From: Chaunax sp. Z400 | Lineage: Eukaryota > Chordata > Actinopteri > Lophiiformes > Chaunacidae | DNA length: 64,000 bases | Reading direction: 5' to 3' | Assembly (NCBI GenBank): GCA_037577475.1 | Contig: JBAGJB010000181.1 | Coordinates: forward strand, 224,001 to 288,000 | Shown: positions 12,701-22,345 of the stretch, piece after piece | How positions within the stretch are numbered: position 1 is the first letter of the stretch | Layout of the letters: each line of letters begins with the position of its first letter | Notes under the pieces: model-generated | Seen by the model: the letters and a program-made list of their open reading frames with translations, nothing else | Told to the model about the DNA's origin: nothing | Databases searched by the model: none | Made by a program: the position numbers and the translations under genes

Positions 12701-12750
12701 TGGAGTAAAAACACACACACGCACACACAGCTGGAGTAAAAAACACACAC
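7751..12750. repeat. Composite minisatellite CAGCTGGAGTAAAAAA + (CA/CG)n, copy A
   Basis: A 5-kb array in which an almost invariant 16-nt core, CAGCTGGAGTAAAAAA, recurs about every 30-50 bp, separated by CA-rich tracts with CG interruptions. Local families of variants occur: ACTAACACGC spacers near 8700-8970, ACCTGGAGTAAAGAAC cores near 9220-10130, and GTAAAAATCAC cores near 10840-11060 and 11410-11790. Each core carries the palindromic E-box CAGCTG, and the spacers are alternating purine-pyrimidine. The minus strand lacks stops in all three frames, which gives false ORFs up to 683 codons. Confidence 0.95.
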
Positions 12751-12905
12751 GAAAACACAAACACACAAACACAAACACACAAACACACAAACACACAAAC
12801 ACAAACACACAAACACACAAACACAAACACACAAACACACAAACACAAACACACAAACACAAACACACAAACACACAAACACACAAACACAAACACACAA
12901 AGACA
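12751..12905. repeat. (ACACAAAC)n satellite tail, copy A
   Basis: A short array of ACACAAACAC/ACACAAACACACAA units directly abutting the composite minisatellite. It has no CAGCTG core. It ends just before the first recognisable exon of the kinesin pseudogene. Confidence 0.9.
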
Positions 12906-12944
12906 CAATGATCTGTATCTCATCATCTTTCATCTGTATTATAG

Positions 12945-15900
12945 GTATTTTGTCGTATTCGTCCGGTTTTGGAACAACTTGAATCTGTGGAGTTTTGCGA
13001 CACCTCTACAGTTCTGATGGCTGACCGGAATGCCCCTGGCGTTACCGGAAATGAGCAGCGCGAAAAAGTTGGTGTAAATTCTATACAGGCTGTCAGTGAT
13101 TTCTGTTCATGGCATCATTGTTTGATTGTGTTTTACTTTGTGTTCTATATGGATGCGGTACTACACATTCTCCGGGGTATTTGGCAGTGGTGCCAGTCAG
13201 GAGGACGTGTTTGAGGACGTGGCCAAACCGCTGGTTCAGGACCTCATTCATCGGAAGAATGGTGAGTTTTCTGAGCCATAAAATGTACATTTTATTCTCT
13301 CTAGTGTTGGAAGCATATTAGTTGATCAGGTGATGATAGGTTTTGATAACGTTAATCTAGAGGTTGACTGATTTTTACAGGCAGATATAATAAGGATAGT
13401 TTAGAGCAGGAAAAGCCCAGAGCTTCTGCTTCAGCCACAAGCCAAAGGTTTTTTGATTGATTGATTGAGATGTTTATTTCGAATACGTAAAGATAGTGGA
13501 CATAATATTTACAGACAGTGAAAAGCATAAAGCAAGAAATGTAAAACACTTGACTTGTTTACATATTCGAAAAGGAGTGAGAAGAAGTCCAAACTATTTC
13601 AATCCCACCCCTTCTCCATAACTCATTGATTGTATTACTATACTATATTATTATATTATACTATATTATATTTTATTATACTATATTATATATACTATTA
13701 AACAATACATGTATGTAATATAATATCCAGTATATATAATATTTAATATCATATAAAATATAATGAATAATATACACTATGGTGATTATACCTTATTATT
13801 CTATACATATATTATACATACACACATAAATGCACCTACAACACATATTTACACCAACTCAAATATCTTACAACTTTACATTATCATTTATATAAAAAGA
13901 GGAAGATACACTAAGAAAGAATAAATATTAAGTAACCAAATAAATAAACACCCCTGTAAACACCTGGTGATTTTCAAACCCTGCATTCATCCCTGTACCT
14001 GGTGAAAATCATGTCTTTATACCTTATTTTAAAGTGGTTGATATTTGGACATTGCTTTAACTCCACACTAAAACTGTTCCATTGTTTCACTCCACAGATT
14101 GATACACAAAAACTTTTCCTGGTTGTACGAATACTGTAAATTTTGAAATTGAATTTTCCCCTTAAATTATAACCCCCCCTCTCGATCACTGAACAGTTTT
14201 TGAATGTTTCTTGGTAGTAGGTTGTTTTTAGCCTTGAACAATATTTGTGCTGTTTGATATTCCACAATATCTGTAAATTGTAATAATTTGGACTGTAGAA
14301 TAATGCAGTGGTGTGTTCCAGATAACCAACATTGTGAATGACCCGTATTGCTCTTTTTTGGAGTATTGATAGTGAATGTAATGAACTTTTGTAGTTGTTG
14401 CCCCAAATCCCTGCACAGTAATTTAAATATGGTAAAACTAGTGAACAGTATAGAATGTGGACTGACTTCTGATCTAGAACCTGCTTTGCTTTGTTTATCA
14501 CTGAAATGCTTCTTGACAGTTTAGTTTGTACATGTTTAATGTGTGATTTCCAGCTGATTCTATCACCTATAGTTACCCCAAGAAATGTATTTTCATTAAC
14601 TCTTTCAAGTTCAGCCCCATTTATCTGTATATGTACATGTGTATTCATAATTTTAGTTAGTATAATATATATAGTTTTATAATCATAAGTATGTTTTATT
14701 TTAGCAGCATATAATACATTACTTAAGTGTCTCTGTGAAAAGTGGATATAAAGTGGTTGTGATTGTCTGTGTTTATAGGCCTGCTGTTTGCATGTGGTGC
14801 GACAGACAGTGGTAAGACCTACACCTTGATCGGATCACCCAGTGAACCCGGAATCCTCCCACGAGCACTCGACATGTTGTTCAACAGCATCGACTCACTT
14901 CTGACTCGAAAATCGGTAAAACCTTCATTAACATTTTGTCTATTTGATCTCTTACAAATACTGTGCACTTTTGGAGTTGGGGGGGGGGCATTTACTTCAA
15001 ATGTTTTCAATCTTCATCAGGCGTTCAACCCAGACGGCACACCTGGGCTGTTGTTCAAGAAGGGGAAGGACCTTCTTTTGAAGAGGCAGAAGCCCAACAA
15101 TCAACGGTCAGTACAGAAATGTTTGACTTTCTTAACTATTTATGGTGATAATAGTTCATTAAGATGAGGTGAATTTATAGTTCATGGCCTGCTGTTCATA
15201 ATGTTGCCTTTCTTTTGGTTTCTTAGGAACAAGGCTGACCCGGAGCCAGAACAACAATACTGTTACAGTGTGTTCCTGAGGTACTTTGAGATCTAGGGTG
15301 AATATATCTACGATCTCCTGCCTCCAAATGATAAAAAGTAAGAGACAGGATTCAGAGTCAGTGTGTGCATTCTGAATCACAATGCCTGTTTGAATCCAGG
15401 TTATCTGTGGTACTGGTACCCTCAGTGTGTTTGGATTTGTTGAAATCCTACATTTTTCATCAGAGCTTTGACTGCTTGTCTTACTAAAGCCACACATTGT
15501 CTTTTCATAAACTAGTTTCAGGAAAACTCTGAGTCTCCTTGAAGATCAGCGTAAGCACAAGGGCGCACAAACACAAGTCTTTTCTGCAGAGGATGCTATT
15601 CAGGTGTTTAAGATAGGTGAGTGGTCATAATAACTATGTTGTTCTGAATACAACAGTATTATATTTTGTCATTGTGTTCCCCTTTATGCAGACTGAATCT
15701 AGTTTTGCAAAGTTTGAAACATTTTAAAATGTATTTTTATTCTTAGTTTTTTTTTGATGATGCTCTTCTCTGTCTCCAGGACAAAAGGAAAGGACAGACG
15801 CCCATACGCGTGAGCCAAAATTCAAACAGTCCCACGCTGTGGTCACTCTGAAGCTGGTCTCTGCACCTATAGACGCTGATGGGAATCTCCTTCCACAGGT

Positions 15901-16894
15901 GACGTTCACCTCTAGTGTTACATATTAAGAGACATTGTTCATTCTTTATGGTGAAATGTTTATTCAAAGAATGAAGGTTCTTGAATTTCACAAAGGATTC
16001 CTGTGGCTTTTGAGTGATACTAACAGTGTGATATTTTATTTTTGCAGCGCGATAATAAGGTGAATGTCAGCCAGCTCTGTATGGTTGACCTGGACGGTAC
16101 TGAGGCCACCTTAACAGGTCAGTGGGTTACTTTCTCTCTTAAGTAAACCATTTCTGTGATCAACTGTCAGTTTGTTCAGAAGCCAATCGTCTCTACTGAT
16201 GTCTCATTTACAGAGTGTATGAACACGGACCAGGAGGAACTGTTGAAATATATTACAGCCATGCGTAAGAGCCAGAGGACCGGAAACAAGATGGTTGGTA
16301 TTTTACAATCTGTTCATCATATTTAGCTGTTTTATTTGTGTGTATATTAATATTGTAAATATTCTTTTCATCATTGCTAATATTCCAGTAGGCACGATTT
16401 CACAGTCTTTATTTTCTTCCAGACTTTTCCATCAAGTGAAACAACCCTAATGAAGCTGTTCGGCAGCCACTTTGATGGAGAAGGAAATGTTGGGCTGATT
16501 GCATGTGTCAGCCCAAACATTGATCAACATGCTGTAACGAAGGTAGGCCATTTATTTTGCTGTAATTTAAAGTATTGTCTCTAATCTCATTGCTTTCCCT
16601 CTGACACATCTGAGCTATCATCATAACTAATCTCTGAAAACGATGAAAGGTTGACAAGATGGTTCAGGACACTGTCACAGGTTCTGTCCACCACATATAT
16701 GGATTTACTTCACATTACTGTTGACACTTTGACAGTCAGTTAAAAAGCTGACTTTCAAATCATCAGCATTTGATTTGGATCCCTTCTGTGGCTTTAAGGT
16801 CATGAGGAAGTGTATTTCTTATAGTTCTCCTGTGTATGTGTTGCAGTGGCTGATGACGTTCGCAGAGGATACCTACAAGGTGACAGTGGTATAG
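12945..16894 (+). pseudogene. KIF23/MKLP1-like kinesin motor pseudogene, copy A
   Basis: Eleven exon-like blocks encode a degraded kinesin motor: 12945-13071, 13151-13261, 14779-14915, 15021-15106, 15227-15337, 15516-15616, 15780-15898, 16048-16117, 16214-16293, 16423-16542 and 16847-16894. Recognisable parts are VFCRIRPV (strand 1), YYTFSGVFGS, PLVQDLIHRKNG, P-loop GATDSGKT, a remnant of the IEIYNNYIYDLL segment, QSHAVVTLKLVSAPIDADG, DLDGTE in place of switch II DLAGSE, and LFGSHFDGEGNVGLIACVSP. The PLV-DLIHGKNGLLF and APLDADG patterns are those of KIF23, the centralspindlin kinesin. Faults: an in-frame TAG at 15294-15296; no AG acceptor before 13151; no NINQSL-type segment; a stop at 16892-16894 with no neck or coiled-coil tail. 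No upstream exon was found. Confidence 0.8.
13449..14700 (-). mobile_element. 5'-truncated non-LTR retrotransposon (RT 3' end), intronic, copy A
   Basis: Inserted antisense in the intron between kinesin exons 2 and 3. The minus-strand frame 13974-14648 (224 codons) has the C-terminal reverse-transcriptase pattern FLGVTIGDRISWKSHI..., then LVLPYLNYCAGIWGN and LQKRAIRVIHN, typical of CR1/L2/Jockey-type LINEs in fish. The element ends in a short (AATC)n tail at 13449-13470, seen as TTTTTTGATTGATTGATTGA on the plus strand. An AT-rich 3' UTR-like stretch lies between frame and tail. The exact clade and the 5' edge are uncertain. Confidence 0.75.
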
Positions 16895-16899
16895 CCTGC

Positions 16900-17575
16900 T
16901 GAAGAACCGATGGCCAACCCTGGAGAGATAGGAAAGGAGTGGTGGTCAGCTCAGAACCTTTCTTCACCCGAGTGTCCAGAACATATGGTCGTAGGTCTGA
17001 TGACACAACTATAAAGTCCCACGTGAGCGTTGAAGTCCCCCAGAAGAACTACGGAGTCCCCAGTAGGGGCACCCTGCAACACCCCATCCAAGGACTCCAA
17101 GAAGGCTGGGGGAAACCTCAACGTACAGGCACCGAGCCGGGGGCCTACGAGTAGATCCACACCTGCTCGATGCCTCTCACCATGTGCAACTCAAGCTTGG
17201 AATAGAGTACAACCCCTCTCGGGGAGCTTGGCTCCAGAACCCGTGCCATGTGTTGAGATGAGCCCGACTATATCCAGCGGCTAGTCTAGCCGGTATCTCT
17301 CAACCTCATGCACCAGCTCGGGTTCTTTCCCCGCCAGAGTGGTGATATTCCATGTTCCCAAAGCCAATTTTGGCAGCGGGGGATCGGTGCGGCAGGGCCT
17401 CCGCGCTTGTCTGCCAACCCATCTACATCGCACCGGACCGCTTTTAGTCTGGCCTGTCACCTAGGACCAATATGCCATGGGAGACCCTATCAGGGGCAAA
17501 TTGCCCACGGACAACACAGCTTCCTAGGACAATTCGGGCTCTCAAACCCATCCACCACAATAATTATATAGACAA
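16900..17575 (-). mobile_element. LINE endonuclease-domain fragment, copy A
   Basis: The minus strand reads as a broken AP-endonuclease domain of a fish non-LTR element: GTWNITTLAGKEPELVHEVE from about 17365, interrupted by stops, then DSVVLLGDFNAHVG at 17030-17080. LLGDFNAH is the conserved endonuclease motif. It begins directly after the truncated last kinesin exon, so the insertion, or a rearrangement involving it, may have removed the kinesin 3' part. Confidence 0.7.
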
Positions 17576-17803
17576 AAAAAAAAAGAATAAAGCCATATTA
17601 AAATGTAAAACTAGAGTTCTGACAATATTCTTTATAATTCATTTCATTTAATTCATTATTTTTAGAGTAATAAAGTCAAATTAATTTTTCCAAACATTTC
17701 CATTTTCAGTTGCTATAGCTGTTCTAGCTTTATAGTGCAAAGTGACCTGAAGTTGCAGCTACGTTTATAGAGTGTAAGCCTACCCGCCGTACTGCAGCTC
17801 AGG
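17576..17803. other. AT-rich spacer
   Basis: An A-run and AT-rich sequence following the LINE fragment. I see no gene or structured element. Confidence 0.5.
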
Positions 17804-18284
17804 TACAAGCAGGAAGAGTAGGTAATTAAGGTAATTAAGCTAATTATTGGAAATTGAACAACTCTCTTCTTAAACATGAGGAAGTCAAAATAAAAATTGC
17901 GCACATAGTTACAAAGCTATGTATGGTGATATGATATAGGCTTCGCCAGAATGAGAAGGTTGTAATAGTCCTGGGTCTGAAATCACAGGTCGGGAACAAC
18001 GTGTCTGATGTTGCAGGTCTGAGACTGCATCTCTTTTTCTTTTCAGTGGCCCAAAATAGATCAGTTCTTCCTCCATTTGGAGTTAAAGAGCTAAAATCAC
18101 TTCATATAGCCATGATTTCTGATGACATATTATCCACTTTTTGCGTTTTTGGTTTTTGAGGGAGCCGGTCCGCGGTTGCGGGTCCGAAATCCCGGGTCCA
18201 AATTCCGAAATCCCGGGTCCAAAGTCCCAGGTGCGAAATCCCTAATGAAGACTGACTGTTTCATTCAAGATTTATTTGCTTTAA
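17804..18284. repeat. Module S, copy S1
   Basis: Shares long near-identity with 24232-24790, starting at TACAAGCAGGAAGAGTAGG. It continues through CTTTTTCTTTTCAGTGGCCC and TTTTTGAGGGAGCCGGTCCGCG to the GGTCCGAAATCCC ladder. In S1 the segment after the ladder lacks about 90 bp that S2 retains (from CCTCACTATAGCAGAGC to ATTACCAAAG). It then joins a (TA)n-bearing block instead of R. Confidence 0.75.
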
Positions 18285-18376
18285 AATATTGAATCATCAC
18301 AAGGGAGTTCTCCTTGAAGCCATACGGACATCATATTGTCTTCAGTCCACACAAACATAAATGCAGTTTACCTCAG

Positions 18377-18429
<53 letters not shown>

Positions 18430-18640
18430 GTGCCTTTTTAATTTGTCGGTTATTGATCTATGGATCAGTTGTTTGTAAAGAACTTGCCTTACTTTTCTGT
18501 CTTTATATTTTTGTGCCACTGTTTGTCAGTGTTTATCAAAATGGACTGTCTGTTTTTAGTGTGAATGAATTGTTCAGGATTTTATTTGAATGGCGTATCA
18601 GTAATAAATCTTTTTTTAAAAATCAAACAATACTTGCTGT
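18285..18640. repeat. (TA)n-bearing repeat block, first copy in A
   Basis: A block beginning AATATTGAATCATCACAAGG, with an uninterrupted (AT)n at about 18379-18425, followed by CCTTGTGCCTTTTTAATTTG. A second copy lies at 19302-19612 with (AT)n at 19393-19441. The TIYIYIYI-like translated frames across it are artefacts. Confidence 0.8.
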
Positions 18641-18830
18641 TATTATTTAGATGGTGGAAAGAACATTTACTGAAATACTTGTGGTAGTTTTACTTGATTA
18701 TTAGTATTTGTTTTATACTTATTCTCTACTATTATTATTTGTTCCTATGTTACATAAGGTTGTTTTTTGAATATGAAGCACTAAAATGACAATGAGTTCA
18801 TCAACTCCAAACAGGAAGTTGTTAAGCTCT
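18641..18830. other. AT-rich spacer
   Basis: AT-rich sequence between the first (TA)n block and the first tRNA-like unit. No gene visible. Confidence 0.4.
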
Positions 18831-19106
18831 ATGTATAGCTCAGAATGATAAACTGCAGACACTTAGTGATCTGAGTTTATTGGATCAAATCACAGTCCCC
18901 ATAATTAGATGTTTTCTCAACAGCAGTGTAATAATAAATAGAACTTCCGACCATGTTGAACACAGCTAGATGTATAGCTCAGTATGATAAACTGCATCCT
19001 GATAAGCAGCAGCCCAGTAATTATCTGAGATCGTGGGATCGAATCCCAGTTCCAAAATTTAGATGTTTTCTCAACAGCAGTGTAATAATAAATAGAACTT
19101 CCGACC
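18831..19106 (+). repeat. Two diverged tRNA-like SINE units
   Basis: Two relatives of the 144-bp unit. Each has an A-box-like TATAGCTCAG and a B-box-like sequence (GGATCAAATCA at about 18880; GGATCGAATCC at about 19036), then AGATGTTTTCTCAACAGCAG and AATAGAACTTCCGACC. The second, with TGGGATCGAATCCCA, is the closest to a real tRNA T arm and may represent a less degenerate ancestor of the tandem array. Confidence 0.65.
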
Positions 19107-19390
19107 CATGCGGGCCGGTCCGCGGTTGCGGGTCCGAAATCCCGGGTCCAAATTCCAAAATCCCAGGTGTGAAATCCCTAGTGAACCTCACTATAGCAGA
19201 GCTTTGTCCAGACTTTGTTTCTTCCCTCTGCAGGCCTGACATTTGAATCAGCTTTGTTTGTCATTACCAAAGTTTCATTCAAGATTTATTTGCTTTAAAA
19301 TATTGAATCATCACAAGGGAGTTCTCCTTGAAGCCATACAGACATCATATTGTCTTCAGTCCACACAAACATAAATGCAGTTTACCTCAG

Positions 19391-19445
<55 letters not shown>

Positions 19446-19612
19446 GTGCCTTTTTAATTTGTCTGTTATTGATCTATGGATCAGTTTTTTGTAAAGAACT
19501 TGCCTTACTTTTCTGTCTTTATATTTTTGTGCCACTGTTTATCAAAATGGACTGTCTGTTTTTAGTGTCAATGAATTGTTCAGGATTTTTATTTGAATGG
19601 TGTATCAGTGTT
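19107..19612. repeat. Partial module S plus second (TA)n block
   Basis: Repeats the GGTCCGAAATCCC ladder and the CCTCACTATAGCAGAGC segment of S/R. The (TA)n block follows, with (AT)n at 19393-19441. Copy B lacks this second instance altogether. Confidence 0.75.
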
Positions 19613-21308
19613 TTCATGTTCAGTACAGCTGAGGTATAGCTCAGTACGATAAGCTGCAGACACTTTGTGATCTGAGTTTATGGGATCTAATCCCAGTTCA
19701 AGCATTTAGATGTTTTCTCCTCAGCAGTGTGAATAATAAGTAGAACTTCTGACCACATTCAGGAGAGCTGAGCTATAGCTCTGTAAGATAAGCTGCAGAC
19801 ACTTGGTGATCTGAGTTTATGGGATCAAATCCCAGTTCAAGCATTTCATTTAGATGTTTTCTCCTCAGCAGTGTGAATAATAAGTAGAACTTCTGACCAC
19901 ATTCAGGAGAGCTGAGCTATAGCTCTGTAAGATAAGCTGCAGACACTTGGTGATCTGAGTTTATGGGATCAAATCCCAGTTCAAGCATTTCATTTAGATG
20001 TTTTCTCCTCAGCAGTGTGAATAATAAGTAGAACTTCTGACCACATTCAGGAGAGCTGAGCTATAGCTCTGTAAGATAAGCTGCAGACACTTGGTGATCT
20101 GAGTTTATGGGATCAAATCCCAGTTCAAGCATTTCATTTAGATGTTTTCTCCTCAGCAGTGTGAATAATAAGTAGAACTTCTGACCACATTCAGGAGAGC
20201 TGAGCTATAGCTCTGTAAGATAAGCTGCAGACACTTGGTGATCTGAGTTTATGGGATCAAATCCCAGTTCAAGCATTTCATTTAGATGTTTTCTCCTCAG
20301 CAGTGTGAATAATAAGTAGAACTTCTGACCACATTCAGGAGAGCTGAGCTATAGCTCTGTAAGATAAGCTGCAGACACTTGGTGATCTGAGTTTATGGGA
20401 TCAAATCCCAGTTCAAGCATTTCATTTAGATGTTTTCTCCTCAGCAGTGTGAATAATAAGTAGAACTTCTGACCACATTCAGGAGAGCTGAGCTATAGCT
20501 CTGTAAGATAAGCTGCAGACACTTGGTGATCTGAGTTTATGGGATCAAATCCCAGTTCAAGCATTTCATTTAGATGTTTTCTCCTCAGCAGTGTGAATAA
20601 TAAGTAGAACTTCTGACCACATTCAGGAGAGCTGAGCTATAGCTCTGTAAGATAAGCTGCAGACACTTGGTGATCTGAGTTTATGGGATCAAATCCCAGT
20701 TCAAGCATTTCATTTAGATGTTTTCTCCTCAGCAGTGTGAATAATAAGTAGAACTTCTGACCACATTCAGGAGAGCTGAGCTATAGCTCTGTAAGATAAG
20801 CTGCAGACACTTGGTGATCTGAGTTTATGGGATCAAATCCCAGTTCAAGCATTTCATTTAGATGTTTTCTCCTCAGCAGTGTGAATAATAAGTAGAACTT
20901 CTGACCACATTCAGGAGAGCTGAGCTATAGCTCTGTAAGATAAGCTGCAGACACTTGGTGATCTGAGTTTATGGGATCAAATCCCAGTTCAAGCATTTCA
21001 TTTAGATGTTTTCTCCTCAGCAGTGTGAATAATAAGTAGAACTTCTGACCACATTCAGGAGAGCTGAGCTATAGCTCTGTAAGATAAGCTGCAGACACTT
21101 GGTGATCTGAGTTTATGGGATCAAATCCCAGTTCAAGCATTTCATTTAGATGTTTTCTCCTCAGCAGTGTGAATAATAAGTAGAACTTCTGACCACATTC
21201 AGGAGAGCTGAGCTATAGCTCTGTAAGATAAGCTGCAGACACTTGGTGATCTGAGTTTATGGGATCAAATCCCAGTTCAAGCATTTCATTTAGATGTTTT
21301 CTCCACAG
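19613..21308 (+). repeat. Tandem array of 144-bp tRNA-like units, copy A (about 12 units)
   Basis: Units start with AGGAGAGCTGAGCTATAG at 19761, then every 144 bp (19905, 20049 and so on to 21201). A diverged first unit lies at about 19617. Each carries TATAGCTCTGTAAGATAAG (A-box-like), GGGATCAAATCCC (B-box-like, T arm with 4-bp stem), CAGTTCAAGC, then a non-tRNA tail AGATGTTTTCTCCTCAGCAG ... ACTTCTGACCACATTC. After the first two, units are essentially identical, which implies recent amplification. They look like a tRNA-derived SINE head turned into a satellite. Confidence 0.9.
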
Positions 21309-21312
21309 CAGC

Positions 21313-21756
21313 GACACACTTGACACACTTGACACACTTGACACACTTGACACACTTGACACACTTGACACACTTGACACACTTGACACACTTGACACAC
21401 TTGACACACTTGACACACTTGACACACTTGACACACTTGACACACTTGACACACTTGACACACTTGACACACTTGACACACTTGACACACTTGACACACT
21501 TGACACACTTGACACACTTGACACACTTGACACACTTGACACACTTGACACACTTGACACACTTGACACACTTGACACACTTGACACACTTGACACACTT
21601 GACACACTTGACACACTTGACACACTTGACACACTTGACACACTTGACACACTTGACACACTTGACACACTTGACACACTTGACACACTTGACACACTTG
21701 ACACACTTGACACACTTGACACACTTGACACACTTGACACACTTGACACACTTGAC
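21313..21756. repeat. Pure 9-bp satellite (GACACACTT)49, copy A
   Basis: By position arithmetic, 49 uninterrupted 9-bp units lie between GCAGC and TTGTTTTTGGGTGG. Because 9 is a multiple of 3 and no unit contains a stop, the array is open in several frames (TLD, THL, VSS and CQV repeats). These frames are not evidence of proteins. Confidence 0.97.
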
Positions 21757-21789
21757 TTGTTTTTGGGTGGGTCTTTCTGCTTCTGCAGG

Positions 21790-22345
21790 TCCACAATCCC
21801 GGGTCAGGAATCGCAGGTCACACTTCCATAATCTCAGCTCAGATCATTACTGGTCTGCAGCTTATCATACTGAGCTATACATCCAGCTGTATTTGACATG
21901 GTTACAAGTTCTATTTATTATTACACTGCAGTGGAGAAAACATCTAAATTTTGGAAATGGGATTCAAACCCACAATCTCAGATCATTACTGGGCTGCTGC
22001 TGATCAGGCTGCAGCTGATCGTGCTGAGCTATACCTCAGCTCTGCTGAATGTGGTCACAAGTTCTACTTATTATACACACTACTGTGGAGAAAACATCTA
22101 AATGAAATGCTTCAAGTGGTATGTGATCCCATAAACTTAGATCACCAAGTGTCTGCAGCTTATCATGCTGAGCTATACCTCAGCTCTGCTGAATGTGGTC
22201 ACAAGTTCTACTTATTATTCACACTGCTGTGGAGAAAACATCTAAATGAAATGCTGGAACTGGGATTTGATCCTATAAACTCAGATCAACAAGTGGCTGC
22301 AGCTTATCATACTGAGCTATACCTCAGCTCTGTTGAACAAGGTCA
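21790..22345 (-). repeat. Inverted tRNA-like units, copy A
   Basis: Four units are the reverse complement of the 144-bp unit. GAGCTATAC (A box) recurs near 21869, 22031, 22168 and 22314, with GTGGAGAAAACATCTAAAT tails between. They are more diverged from each other than the plus-orientation units. They face the tandem array across the 9-bp satellite, forming a large imperfect inverted repeat. A GGTCCACAATCCCGGGTC motif, like the S ladder, lies at the junction near 21789. Confidence 0.85.

Noticed and set aside
7751..12750. CRISPR-like pattern of constant core with variable spacers
   Set aside because: The spacers are all low-complexity CA/CG tracts of unequal length, there are no cas genes, and the DNA is eukaryotic.
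7657..12933. Very long minus-strand ORFs (up to 713 codons) rich in Cys, Val and Phe (CVCVFF, FFTPAVCAC)
   Set aside because: They are translations of the CAGCTGGAGTAAAAAA/(CA)n minisatellite. All three minus frames lack stops because the unit lacks them, so openness carries no coding evidence.
17308..17571. Plus-strand ORF beginning MHQLGFFPRQ
   Set aside because: It is antisense to the LINE endonuclease fragment, whose minus-strand motifs explain the sequence.
18336..18650. ORF containing YIYIYI
   Set aside because: Reads through the (TA)n microsatellite. The downstream part has no recognisable family.
19631..21290. Cluster of tRNA genes
   Set aside because: Units have A- and B-box-like motifs, but the T loop has A instead of the first T, no anticodon arm is evident, and the tail is non-tRNA. 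A SINE-derived satellite fits better.
21213..22003. Repeat proteins with TLD, THL, VSS or CQV repeats
   Set aside because: All come from the same 9-bp satellite read in different frames and strands. Unit length divisible by 3 and no stop explains them.
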